A stretch of 64,000 nt of DNA from Trichoplusia ni (Eukaryota; Arthropoda; Insecta; Lepidoptera; Noctuidae): assembly GCF_003590095.1 (NCBI RefSeq), contig NC_039488.1, positions 744,001 to 808,000 of the forward strand, written 5' to 3'. The notes beneath the pieces are model-generated. The model saw only the letters and a program-made list of their open reading frames with translations. It ran no database searches and had not been told where the DNA came from. Positions 46,871 to 59,770 of this stretch are shown in pieces. Positions within the stretch are counted from its first letter, which is position 1. Every line of letters starts with the position of its first letter. The position numbers and the translations under genes are program-made.

Positions 46871-49800
46871 TTTTAAGGTCCATTGAAACTCCGTTCTATT
46901 GATAAGAGTTTTGAAAGCCAGTCTGTTGCACAAGAACAAAAAATACCTAAATCAAAAGCTAGATGCGTGTACGTGTACTTTGGTAAGGAAGAATAGGTAG
47001 ATGGGGATGTGATCACCATTGTTCATGAAGAAAACATGTTATCCAAACGAAGCCTTCGGTTGTTGATAAACCATACTCAATTACGAGTGCTTATAGGTAA
47101 GGTGTAGCCTAATTCTAATAAAACTTATTTCTAAATTATAATTGTTCGTCTAACCGTACATGATTATAAAACTATCTATCAACAGAAAAAAAGTATTGTA
47201 CAACAATACAACGCCCCCTATTGTTAACGGGCTGGCATTGTAGCATCGTTCCGCGGCCTTAAAAAAAAATAACGTCCGGGGTTGCTACAGTAATAAAATT
47301 AAGGACCATAAAAGGTGGAAATTAATAATGAAATATGTATTACATCGGTATAATGTTGTTAGGGGTCTTTTAAAATGAATGGCCTTTGTCACACCGTTTG
47401 ACTTGTTCCTTTTGTGTGGGATTGTCCGTGAAATCGGTCGAGAACGAGATGTATGGATTTATTGTACGGTGGGAATCCTGTCTCGCTAAATGTTTGATGA
47501 TTTTACTAATTACTAGGGTGGGGGTGTTCGATTGTCGTTATGGGCGCAGTGTGTTTCGGTGCAACGATTATTATCGATAATTATTATGTTATATTGAACG
47601 GGAATTTGTAATTGAAAGTGTTTTGTATTTCTATGCTGACTAGGTTCATTGGGTCTTTAAGAAGGACTTTTTTATTTCAGAAGAAAAATAAAACTTCGTA
47701 TATTAAATAAAGGACGTAGATAATACTAGAATATACTACAAGTATATTCTAGTATTTTACAGCTATTCTTGTCGAAATTTGAATAAAGAACGATTGCGCT
47801 TCGAAAATTAAAACGAAAGCGGCCAGTTCTGCAATAAATTTAAATTATGACAAAATATGGATGTGTAGAAAGTTACTTTCTCCATCACACAAATTGAGTT
47901 TAAAACACGTTTAATTGTACAATTTCGAAAATAAAATTCGATCTTTATTGTTAAGAAAATAAGAGTGATTGCTATAAAAGTTAGTTTTTTCATAACTTTG
48001 TTTAAGAACGCCGCGTTGCCTTTACTTTGCCGCCGGATGAGGCAAAGCCGGTTCATACTAATTAGTGTTAATCAAATAATGTCCTCTGTGGCTCAAAACT
48101 AGCATTTTTGTACGTGTTTTACTAACATGGCATTTTTGGCTCGCAGTAGGAGGTAAAAAGGCAGAATAATTAAATACATTTGCCAAAAAAAAAAGTTAAC
48201 AGCACGTGACATGTAACTTCACGACATAAATGCTTATGAGCTAAATGTTATAATTGAAACCCTCGTTAATGCAATTTAGATCATATTTCATCAGTCGTAA
48301 GTCTGTTTTTCTAGTAACATGCTCTTCCTGAAACAATAGAGTAAACTGGACACACCCACAATGCTATCACATTATGTTTTTGACGTTATCATTCTATTTT
48401 TAATTATGAAGTAAGTGAGTTAAATTTTTAAGATCATAGTGGAATCTTTGGAAAATAACAAAATCTCTCAACTCATTATAGATTTTTCTTGTACAAAGAA
48501 CATAGAAAGTATTTTTTGTTTGAAATTTAACGTTTTAGGCGTAAATCTAAATTAATTGATTTGAACATTACTCATTTTTCCCATTTAAGACTCAAAAAGC
48601 TATTTTTACGTTTGACATTATAAGAGCTGTGGGCAGAATACTCTGAAATTGCAATAAGTAAATGCTATTTTTCAAATAGGTACAGAATTGACTAAATTTT
48701 TAATATGTAACTATATATATTCCTATTTAAATGTATGTAAATGTGTATGGTGTGTGCATTGTCACTTATTTAATCATCTACCGCTCTTTCTGCACAAACA
48801 GAATCTTATCAAGCATTAATAAAATTTATGTCCGTATAAATTAGAGTTGTTTCGGATATTAAACTTCGGATATTGATCCGGTAGAGATTTATCATGAATA
48901 CATTAAGTTTTCGCATATGAAATTTAAACCATTTCTAAGGTCGCCGTAAGTTATTGTCAAATAGTTTCAGACATGGATACAAATTCCGTTTTTTTTTCTG
49001 TTATATGTCATAATAAAAATCCCTTGTTCGGATCGAAAAATAAGGACAGTTAAAAATTCAAATACTTTTTCGGATTTTCTTGTTTCGGATACGGAGATTC
49101 ATTACAACCCTACCATACACGAAACAAAGAATATCCCCGTCAATCTTACAAATGACAGGCCACTGTTATCACAAGTGATTATGGTCGTGGAAAATTTTCT
49201 TTTAATTACTCATTAACGTCTCACGTTTGTCAAGATAACGCAAGATCTGCAAACAAATAGTTTTGATGATATCGTCGACGTCGTGATGTTCTCTTAGGTA
49301 TTTTCTTTTAAAAATGTTGAAATTTTTAAGACATGTTTAAATTTTAAAGAAGTTGCTTATGAATATTTTAAGATGTATTTTTTGGCAGATAGCGCTCGTT
49401 TCCTTGACAATTTTTCAGACACCGCCAATCTTCAAATTGTTTAATTTAAAGAGAAAGAATTTTGTACATTGTCTGAAGAATATTTTTTACAAGCAATAGA
49501 TTTGATAGTTTATTTATGTACACAAGTTTAGAAACACGCACAATATTCTAATACATATCTACAAAGATACTGCTTATTTCTAAAATAATTTTCTTAGCGA
49601 TACGAGACATCAAAAGTAACTGGTCCACATATAATTTTATGTTAATATTTGACAAAACAACACTCTCTACCGTAATAAAACCGTATGTTTCAGTTGTTCT
49701 ATTCAACACAAGAAGGCAATTCTTACTTAATCTCTCCTAATAATTTAAGTCAATAAATGACTTAAATTACTTATAAAAATATTAAAAAAAACTTATAGGT

Positions 49801-52800
49801 ATTATTGTATGCTTAGGTACGATTACAGAAAAGAAGTAGTTGCTAAAATATGAACTTTACACAGAGATTTTAACTGTGCAAAGTTTGGTAAAAATTAAAG
49901 TGTGCCTGTGAATGCATTTTGCCGCCCACATAACTTAGTACAGCAATAAGCATGAAGAATTACGGTCATGTGATGTGTTGTGGCGCTATTCAGGGGTCAA
50001 ATATAATTAAGTACAATTCTATTCAAAGTAGGCAGTATTACTGGGGGTGTGAAAGAGAAATGCCGCTGTACGCTATGTATTAAGCTGTCTCACTCCTACA
50101 AAAATAATAATATTACTGTAAGACGTGGTGGTAGAGCTTCATATACTGAAAAGCATTAAAAAATGAAAAATAATAAAAAATGTAGTAATTAAAAAAATAT
50201 TAAATGCATAATAAATGCCATCTCTACAATAGGAAATATGTTTTACTTTAATCCCGTGTGATAGTTACAAGCATTTTTTTTTTCATTTATTTAGTACCTA
50301 TGTAAATACATTGTTTTGAAGTAGAAAAAACGGAAAATGATATGAAGAAAGACGAGTTTTTATAACAAAAAAGTTCATAATAAGTTAATTAAAACTAAAT
50401 TCTCAAAAGCCGTCGGTTACCACGCCACAACGAAACGCAGCCCGCAGTCAAGCAACAAATATTTACAGCAACTTATCGGTCAAATTCTAAAAAAATGAAC
50501 CACAATAAAAGACATTTACACGAATCAAATATTAAATATTTACATCAATAAACGAGAACTGTTTACTGGCAAAATAATTCCTTAGTCTTAAGCAAATTAA
50601 TTTATAACGGTACAAGAATTGTCCTGATTATAAAAGTCAATTGAAGTACAGTGTGATAATATTAGTTGATACAAATATTGACTGTGTGTCATGCAACGAT
50701 CGTTTACGTGACTACTGACAATTTAATTAGCATATTGTTTTAGATGTCACTTTAATATTGCGCAATATATTGTGCAATGTTTGGGAATTTGTATAAAATC
50801 TGGAATAGTAATCTGTTTCCATGTTCTCGAATATCACTCATTATGCGACTGGAGATTTTGATATGAAACCTAACTGCCTTAACTTATATGCAACAATTTA
50901 TTTCATCGACATTAAAACAGGCTTTCTTTTGTTTCAGATGTTCAAAGGTTGTTAAATAACAGTTGTTAAATTCAGTCCTTCTATGAAAAACGTGGTACTC
51001 AATTGAATCCAGAGAAACTAAAAGCCAGTTGCAATGAAGATTGAAACACGGTCAGAAAACATTAATTGCACTAGTACTTTAAACAATAACACATAAACAA
51101 GTACAATAAACCATTAACCGTTTAAACTAAACATATCCCCAACCCCGTCTTTTTACTTCTAACAATCATATTACTACAGCTCACACAATATAAGTATATA
51201 ATATTTAAGCCGTCCGTGATTTTCCATAGCGTTGCCCGTGAATCGCGCAAGATGGCCGGCCACGGCGCTCCTAACGATTTCAGCAAATATCATTATTCGA
51301 AGTCACACATCCACACTGTTTGATATTGCTTATTGGCATACACGACTCGGTTACAATTCTTATATTTTCACAGCTATTTAGTATAAAATGAATTGATTCT
51401 CAATGTTTTTCAACGCTTAGTACTTGCATACACGCTGTTTTTTATTTATTTAAATATTTATCTCATTTTTCTGGTATGTGTACGTCATATGACGTAATTT
51501 GTTATTTATGGATGTAATATTTGACAGATATGAATGTTTCATAGGCGTGGCTATAATTAACTTGACATATTTACTGTAATTATACACCAAACTCAGTAAA
51601 TGTTAGAAGAGTTTTGTCGTTCAAACTAAGCGCTTAAGTGTAACTAGGTAGTCAAATATTAGTCACATAAATAAAGAAAATAACTTATACTTCTATTCGT
51701 AATGAAGGTAAACACGTTTCTTTATATTAATTTATCTTGTTACACAAGTTTTAATTATAATAAAAGAAGTAGATATATTAAGGTGTATAATTTTTTTGAG
51801 AAGTTTCTGTAGTCAGGTAAGGAATATTTTCAAAAATCAATATTTGCAATTAAAATAAAATTAATTTTAATGAAATATTTCTTCCTTGAATACAAGCAAA
51901 GCCACTGTAAAACTTACTCCTATACACTTACTAAGCTATAGCTGAAAATCATCTGAACGAATGATGTCATCGCATGCGCTTGCGCGTTATTGCCCAACCT
52001 TCACGTAAATATCAGCTCACGACACATTTAAACCAGCCTTCTTAATTCTCAACTACCGATCGAATTGATGATAAGAATATATTATTGAAATATCTTAAAG
52101 TATATATCGTATTTTTCAATAGAAGATGGATTTCTTGTTGTTCATAAAGAATAAATATGTTTAATCCAATTTATGGTAAACAATTATTAATTACAGACCT
52201 TTCACAAAAAAAGAGAATCAATCAAACAATGTAGAAGCAAAGCAGGCCCAAGTTAGAGACATTTTATGTAAAACGCAATGCAAATAGACCTTGTCTATCC
52301 TGGTAATCAGCTAAATCTATAACAAACTCTATCATTCTGCTATACTTTTAAAACTTTGTTAGTGTGAAATCCCGTCAGAATCCATGCCAGTAAAGTACCA
52401 AGATTACTCAGTAATCTGGGTGGCACGTGTTCAAAACATTTTATTCTTTTTGAAAAGGAACTTCCACATTGAGGTTGTAAATTAACATGGATGTACAACA
52501 TTCGGTCGCAGCTATCAATTACATATATATCGCTAAATAAATACGCGTTAGCCAGAGGTATACGAATCTGTGCGCGCCAGAATTGTTAACGCAAACAGTG
52601 AGACTTGCGCTTTTGGAGACCGAGCCTCGTTTGAACCTGTTTTACAGGATAGTTACTGGCAAAAGCAGATACGCTACGTGACCTCATTAGGTTTTGAAAT
52701 AGGTATGAAGCGGTTGAGTTGAGTTTTCTAATCGTTTCAATAGAGATCAGAAAAAAAAATCTTAGATCGTTTCGTTTTTAAATCTCTACATAAAAAATAC

Positions 52801-54673
52801 AGACGACACAGACGTAACACAGATAGATACGGTTATAACTGACAGTGTATAGTGTGCGAAACGGAATTTATAATTACTAATTATTAAAAACCAAAATATA
52901 AATTAATGATTAAAAACATGTAGATTCTGATTACTGGCAAAAACTGATTTAAAGTTACTAACTACCTTTAAAACAAAACATTTAATATATTATCTAAAAC
53001 ATTATCATTTGGTTTGTTAAGCTGTGTAGGGATTACAAACACATTTACATACATTTTTACTTTTTTCAGCTCTTAAATCAATAAACGGCATCATACTACT
53101 TACTATCCCTAACAGTCTAAACGAGGCACAGCACGTAAAAGGGTACGTTCGGGTCACATTACTCACATTACACTACAGCCGATAATTTGTGCAGTCTGGA
53201 CCCGCCGCTCATCTCATTAGCACTTGAGATGAGTACGAAATGCCATAACTTGTGTGAAACGACGCCCGCGCACTTCTCTTACCTAACCGAACTTACAGAA
53301 TTCAAGCTTTTTAAATTAAAACAGCTGTTGGGTCTCCTCTAAATGTGGAAAAGTTGTAATAATGTTTTCTTTAAATATGGTTTGGGTACAAATTGGAATC
53401 AGCGTGTTCTCTAATTCAAAAGTCTTTTTTTTTTCAAGCATTTGGCTTCTATTTTCAATTCGATTGTTCAAGAGCCTTCATTTATGTTATGTATGATTTT
53501 TCATATGTATGTAATTTAAGTATTCTTTGTCACTGGCGAAAACAAGCTGGACGGAGAAGTCAATTTGTACCTCAAACAGTTTGGACAAATACTACTATCA
53601 GAGTAGACTGATACTAAAGACGATATTGAAGTCGTCTTTTAATGTTTAACTTAGTAGTCCAAATGACAAATAATCGTCCAGAAATGTATCTAAAGAAGCT
53701 ACAGACATTTAGAACATGCTCCGGAAACCGACAATATGCAACTTAAGGTGTCAATATAAGTTAAGGGTAAATTTTCTATTCTGATCAAAATTATGAAAAA
53801 AAAATCATTAAAAAAAAACTAAAATACTTCGTAAGAATTATTTTCTGACCCTGTGATGAACTCTCAATACCTCTTTGCACTACAAAACAAAGCAGTTTAG
53901 GGGTTAAAATACTAAATGCCGTAAATCAATACACAAGGACCTGCACTCAGTAAAAACCCGGACAAAAGGACGGACGAAAACGTTCAATGAACTCGCTTTG
54001 ACAATGTCAACGCACAAGTACTCAAATCAGTCTGTTAATTTAATTGTCTTCCTTTGCGATAATAGAAATAAGAGACGAAACTTGTTAATACTCTTGTCTC
54101 TTTCTAGTGAAACAAGAGATACTTTTTTTGGAGAGAATGAGTGGAAAGAGTTATGGTATTTAATGGTCAAACTTTCTGATTTTTGGAATTAGACATAGTT
54201 ACTGAAACTCATTTTGATTTTCATTATCAGTAAATTAGCCTGGCATAGCATCACATAGTATTTTTATTTCTACCCATCTTATTTTTCTTTGCAGAATCAT
54301 CAAACTACAGGAAAATGTAATAGTGTCCGAATTTCAAATAAGTTTTTCTTCTCTTTCCAAACTGCATTTCCCACCTAATTCGTACCAAGCATTTAAAAAA
54401 GGAACCACAAACAAAATCCACAAATGTAGAGCAATGGGTCCTCATTAAAACCTTAAACCAAAGAGCAAATTTACGTCACGCAAATGTACATAGACAGACA
54501 CACAGATTATCAGTTTCAGAGGCAAATTACACAAGTGCTGGTTGTAAGCGAACCGAAAGCGCTTCATATATAAATATTGTGTTTATATATTGATAGAGTT
54601 GAGCGTTTGTCAAACAGTTTGGTGTACGGTGCCAATATTAACTCTAGTTATCGTCCGCGGCTGAACCCGCCTG
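46871..54673. other. Long stretch without a recognisable gene
   Basis: About 7.8 kb of AT-rich unique DNA, the emptiest part of the window: between 48.1 and 53.3 kb I see no frame worth considering. It contains the hairpin at 47722-47756, a GC-richer patch at 51215-51270 with CAAGATGGCCGGCCACGG, and an eight-base hairpin CTCATCTC/GAGATGAG at 53208-53233. Confidence 0.55.
47722..47756. repeat. Perfect 16-bp AT-rich hairpin
   Basis: AATACTAGAATATACT (47722-47737) and its exact reverse complement (47741-47756) are separated by ACA. It could extrude as a cruciform or be a small inverted duplication. Confidence 0.8.
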
Positions 54674-54694
54674 CCAAGGTCACGGTCAAGGTCA
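54674..54694 (+). promoter_or_regulatory. Tandem nuclear-receptor half sites (FTZ-F1/ERR type)
   Basis: CCAAGGTCA at 54674-54682 and TCAAGGTCA at 54686-54694 are both full matches to the extended half site (YCAAGGTCA) bound by FTZ-F1, ERR and related monomeric receptors. They are arranged head to tail with a 12-base period. They lie in a short GC-richer patch. Confidence 0.5.
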
Positions 54695-56199
54695 AACGGT
54701 TTACATTTACACTGTCAATATTTTGATGTGTTTTCTATGTTGACACCTTTGGAGTACATTTTTTGGTTTGTTATTTGGGACACGGCTTGTCTTGGGGGTC
54801 TCTAGAGTCTTTTCGGAGGGTTTTAATTGATTTACGGTGTTGCTAGCTATTAATCGGTTAATGATCTGATAAGGTATCTTTATTACTGATATATTGATGT
54901 GGCTGAAGGTGTGATTCCTAAATAATAACGACGCTTCGAATGTGGTACGCTACCGCACCCTTTTCTTGTGTCGACAGTTCATTTGCTTTACTGATCAACG
55001 TATTGATGATGACCTTTAATAGAGCCTTAAAACTGAACTTGCATGTGATATCAAACGATAAAGGTCGCAAAATTAATAATATAAATTAAAAATCTATTGC
55101 TATTTTCTTGTTCTGAACACATGACTGACACTGCAACGTAAGATTGCTGAATTTTGAATTCATCGAATAATATGATACAATTTGTATAACCACAATCAGC
55201 GTTTCTTTTAAAGACGTTAAACAATCAATAGCTCTCAGTTTCTAAATTCAATTGTTTTCCAAACAATCAGAACTATCTCTATTTGAAGTTTATCACGGCA
55301 AACTCTTTGGATTACTGCCTGTTACCAAATATTTTCCGAGCAAGCTTGCTGTGTACATATTATGTGTGTTTGTGTGTGTGGAGCACATATTTAACTGGGC
55401 CCAATACAAGGCCCCTTGGCCTTAGGAAACTACGTTTGCTTTGTAACTTTTGTGCAATTTTTTGTAATTACTTTGAGGTTATGTGATGGAGGCTGCGTTT
55501 TCTATGATGATTGGTTTTGAAAAATTGTGGCCAGTTAGCACGTGATATTTTTCTATAACTCATAGTTTTGTTTAAAAGAAGAATGTGCACAAAGATCCAT
55601 TAAGTTAAACGGTTTAGAATCGTGGAAAGGACGACACCTACTCACCTACATAAATACGTTACCAAATTATACCATTAACATACATTTAAATAAATATGTT
55701 CTCATTGATATATTGCAATAAGCAAAATAAAACTAAAGCCAACTTATCAAAATTCAAGGCACCACCCACCCAATATATTTGTTTTTAAACGTAACGCCTC
55801 CCAATCTGCCACCTTACCCAAACCCAGTACAAACTTAGCATAAACCAATAATATAAAAAAAAATATGCAAGAAAAATAAACTTTAAATGTCCTCCTCATT
55901 AAAATTCTCGAATTATAAACGTCTTTGTGAAACAGGTCTCCAGAAAACAAACTCTTGCGCAGCTTGCGCCGGCCGCTCTGCAAACAACATGGCCGCGATA
56001 ACGCGACGCCATCTTGCTTTTATCGAGGTTATACACACTGGAAATTTAAAATTATTATTTTATTACTACCGTTTTTGTCTCTCGGTACATTAAATCATTT
56101 GCATTTTATGTACGTTTGGTTTTCGTAACCTTCGCTTGGTTCTTTGGAAAGTGAGTTATTATTTCAGCATTTTAGGATGGTGTTATTTTAGTAGATGAC
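54695..56199. other. Stretch without a recognisable gene
   Basis: No gene recognised. A TG-rich run lies at 55363-55380 and a GC-richer patch at 55955-56025 includes CGCCATCTTG, a strong YY1-type word. Confidence 0.5.
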
Positions 56200-56335
56200 T
56201 TTTTACCCGGGGCAATACTCATGGAGTTTCTCCGCCCTGGGGAAGGCGTAGAGGACTCTTACCGGCTAAACCACAGGAGTTCTTTACCCCTCTCTTGTGC
56301 TAGGGACCGATAGCGATGGCGATAAGATGACTTAG
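56200..56335 (+). repeat. Moth interspersed repeat fragment
   Basis: The words GGGGCAATACTCATGGAG, TCCGCCCTGGGGAAGGC and GGACTCTTACCGGCTAAA in this order resemble a repeat I remember from noctuid moth genomic sequence. Its class is unknown to me, and only one copy is present here. Confidence 0.4.
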
Positions 56336-59300
56336 CTGGCTCAAGCTTCGTGGTGTAGGTTATTCTAGTAAATTATAAGAAACAAACTATCTTCTGTCTC
56401 CTTTAACTTGCAACTTTGCAAGATCGATTTGCAGAAAATCAGCATTATCTTTTTTATTTTATAGAATATACAAAACAGCGTTATCCTACCATACTTTGTT
56501 GTACAACTCGCGCTAACCAAATAAGCTCGTACTACAATTATAATTAGCAAATCAAACAGTCTTAAGAAAGCGCTTCAAATGTACTGCGTGCGTCAGTTTG
56601 TCAACGCAAACATGCACAATTAAATACAATGAGATAAAACTGTTGTGTTTAGTAGAAAAACAGGCTAATCCAAGCGCGGGGTGGGGGGAGAACAAATTTA
56701 CTGTGACAACAATCAACCGGCACCTAACATCGGTATATGCATAAGGGTGCAGACATATTCGGCGACTCTTTGAAAGGATACAACTTGCACTGACTTTGAA
56801 CGTGGTTTAAAAAGTGCCTAAGTTTTCCCGCAGCTTCATCTTCTGTTTTAAGCAATAAAAGTGATTTAAATGGAAGTAATTCAATGCACAGGATTTTCAA
56901 TGAACATCTCTGAATTCTCCTGACATTCATTCAGCATAGCAATGTCATCAGATACCACATAAAATAGGAGATGGGAAAAGGGTATTAGACCTTATGCATA
57001 TGCATTTATTATCGCACCTTGTATAAAATTCAATCATTAATTTCAGTGACTTGACTCAATATCAACAAGGATAAATTGCTGCAAAATTGACGATAAACTA
57101 CCAAACAGGTTTTAACCTCCCCCAAACCTTATAACCACCGGAATCTTCAAAAACAAGTACGAGAGGCCACAGACCAAAGCACTCGCGACATGTAGACGCA
57201 CCCTAGCTCACAGTCACCGCTTACACAGCAAATATTTCAACATAGATACAGCAGGGGCGCTCAACTCCAACTTAACTATCCCACTACACACACGGCTTAG
57301 GACTTCGCGTCACAATAATATGTGACTGTTTTAATTGCGATTATGACTCAAATTGTTTGGCAACATGCTTACTCGTTTATGGTTAAACTTTGACAATTGT
57401 ACGGATTTAGAAAGGTAACGCTTTATCGATATAGTTTACTGACTAATTAAATTAGTTTTGTTAAAGTTTTCAGATAGAATAAGTCGTCGATTTTATGTGT
57501 CGTAAATGTGTAGTGCACCCTTTTAAAAACTAAAGTTTTAAATTGATATTTTATCTTATTGCGGTGATTTCCGTACAGGACTTTGCAAAACAATTGTCAT
57601 AACATTCAGTGCGTTTTATATAAATATGTCTTTTTTCATATTTACAAAATTTTAAACATGATTTTCCATCACCTAACCAAAATATCTCATTTTATCGACC
57701 TTGGATTCAACAATGGGACCACGGGCACCTACAACAAGACTGTTCTCGTTTTCAATGAATAAAGAACTATAAGAACAAACTGTTTTCAATATTTATCATC
57801 AGAACATTTTACATTTAATAATTAAACAAACGAACAATAAATAATTTCATCCCATTCACAATAGATTCAATTTACAGCACCGATAATGTTTACACATGTG
57901 CTCTGTATAAGTTTATGGACGAAATATTGTATATTAATGTACAATTATACATGAAATATGTATACATAATTACATTATTGAGAAAGTTCGAGAACGTATT
58001 TTTTGCATTTTACAAGACGGAGTTTAAATCCGAGATCATATGACATGTAGGTGAGATTAAACCAATCGGGCAATCCATGAAAAGTCTCAGTTTAAAAGAT
58101 CATTCAACATAGCTCTTGCGAAGACCTACAAAAATTTCGTTTCAATCATTCAAAGCCTTTACCAAGACCTACAATAATTCCGTGCTTCCGTGTCCACACA
58201 GAAACACAACCTCCAAGCAAAATGTATCCCAATCTGATCCTTTATTCAACAAGTACTAAAGATAAAAAACACTCCACCATCGGCATCGATGCGGGCACCG
58301 TCACCAGCCATGCACCCTCCACGCATGCGCAAAACACAACCAAGATCACACTGTAATCATGTCGAGCTTGGTTTTCAAATATTAGTGTTTGGCAAAGAAA
58401 TCAAGCCGCGACCGGCCGGCGTTTGTCCGTCCGTTTGTTTGACACGACCCCAATCCACTAGCTGTTGGCGAAGGCTGTATTATCCTGGCTAATAGAGTTA
58501 GTATGCAAAGAGGAAAGATTAGATTAATGATGCTTGATTTTAAAGGAATTTGGAAAGAGTTTTGCTGTTTTAATCTCTTGAGAATTCAGTGGAATTATTA
58601 TCTATAATGAGTGAGCGCAGGTTATGACTGAATCTCTTGTAATGGCTTTCTCGTTTAGTAGAAGCAGAGTCCGCAATGGTATGAAATAAGGCAGTCTTTC
58701 AGAGAATCCAAGCCAAGAGTAGAGTGATCAAACAAAATATGTACATGTATATCTATTCGTAGGTACTTTGTTTCATCTGTGCAAGACTCATATATTCGTA
58801 GTTCTCTCTGTCAAAACGTAAAAAGGTAAGAAGTTAATATTTATTCATGAATCTAACGCAATCACCTTAAACAAGTCTTAAAAACCTCTTAATAAAACCT
58901 ACAAATTATTCAACCTACCCTTAAATACTGTTAATCTGCTAAAAGCATAATAATCGGAAAGACAAAGAAAAGAAAAAAAACAATCGAACAAAATTACGAT
59001 AATTAAAAAGTAAGAGTCGATTAAATATAAAATTCAAACACAACGCTTCCGAATTCTTCGTCCGTTCTTCCGGCTTCGATTAATCCGTTTGGCGGCAAGT
59101 TAAAAATCGTTTAAATGCTACCTGAGCGGGCCAACCAATTGAATTATTAATGCAGCCTCCACAAACGTCGAGGGTACATATTTACTCGTCGCGTAAATAG
59201 ATGCGCACACACCCAACACGCGTTTTCTGCGCAGTATATGCGAGATAAACAGATGGTTTTGGGAAATTAAAGTTGTAATTCTTTTTCAGAAACTCGTCGA

Positions 59301-59629
59301 ACTTGTCTATGCAAATGATTTTTTTAGTCTTTTGATACATTGATATAAAACTTGATCAAATGATACAGTAAATATGATGTCTATTTTCCATCCATCCGTT
59401 TTAAAAGCAGATGAAACTTTGAGATCGAAAATACTTACATATATGAACTTTAAACAATAATCCTTAATCAATACTTACATATCGCGAAAAGTTGTAAAAT
59501 AATCGACTTCTAATGTTAACGTAAAATAAAACAAAATAATATTTGTGTAATAATCATATTTTTCCAAAAATATACTGTAATCGCGTTCTTGTACACAATA
59601 CGTACGTAAAAGGCCGTAGTTTTCCCGGT
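56336..59629. other. Stretch without a recognisable gene
   Basis: No gene recognised. GC-richer patches lie at 57140-57310 and 58270-58460; the latter has CACGCATGCGCA, close to an NRF1/Ewg site. Confidence 0.5.
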
Positions 59630-59770
59630 TGCGCGCGCCACTCTTGTTTGTGTGCGTGTGCTGTGTCTGTGTGCGTAGGGTTGGCCTTTTGCGACGAGGG
59701 GAGGGGGGCGTGGGGGGCGGGGAGACATGCCTTACTAGGAACCGTGGAGTCGCTCTCTCCTCGTATTTGC
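59630..59770 (+). other. GC-rich island with a strong G-quadruplex motif
   Basis: Four G runs of 4, 6, 6 and 4 bases (59698-59701, 59703-59708, 59712-59717, 59719-59722) are joined by loops of one to three bases, a textbook G-quadruplex motif. It follows a TG/CG-rich run at 59645-59675. Overlapping frames of 70 to 111 codons cross this island on both strands but read as low-complexity, proline- and cysteine-rich products without family resemblance. Confidence 0.7.

Noticed and set aside
46625..46939. 104-codon minus-strand frame with overlapping frames on both strands
   Set aside because: Several frames are open at once, which points to base composition rather than coding.
55363..55381. TG-rich run as a regulatory microsatellite
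   Set aside because: Short and interrupted; nothing distinguishes it from background.
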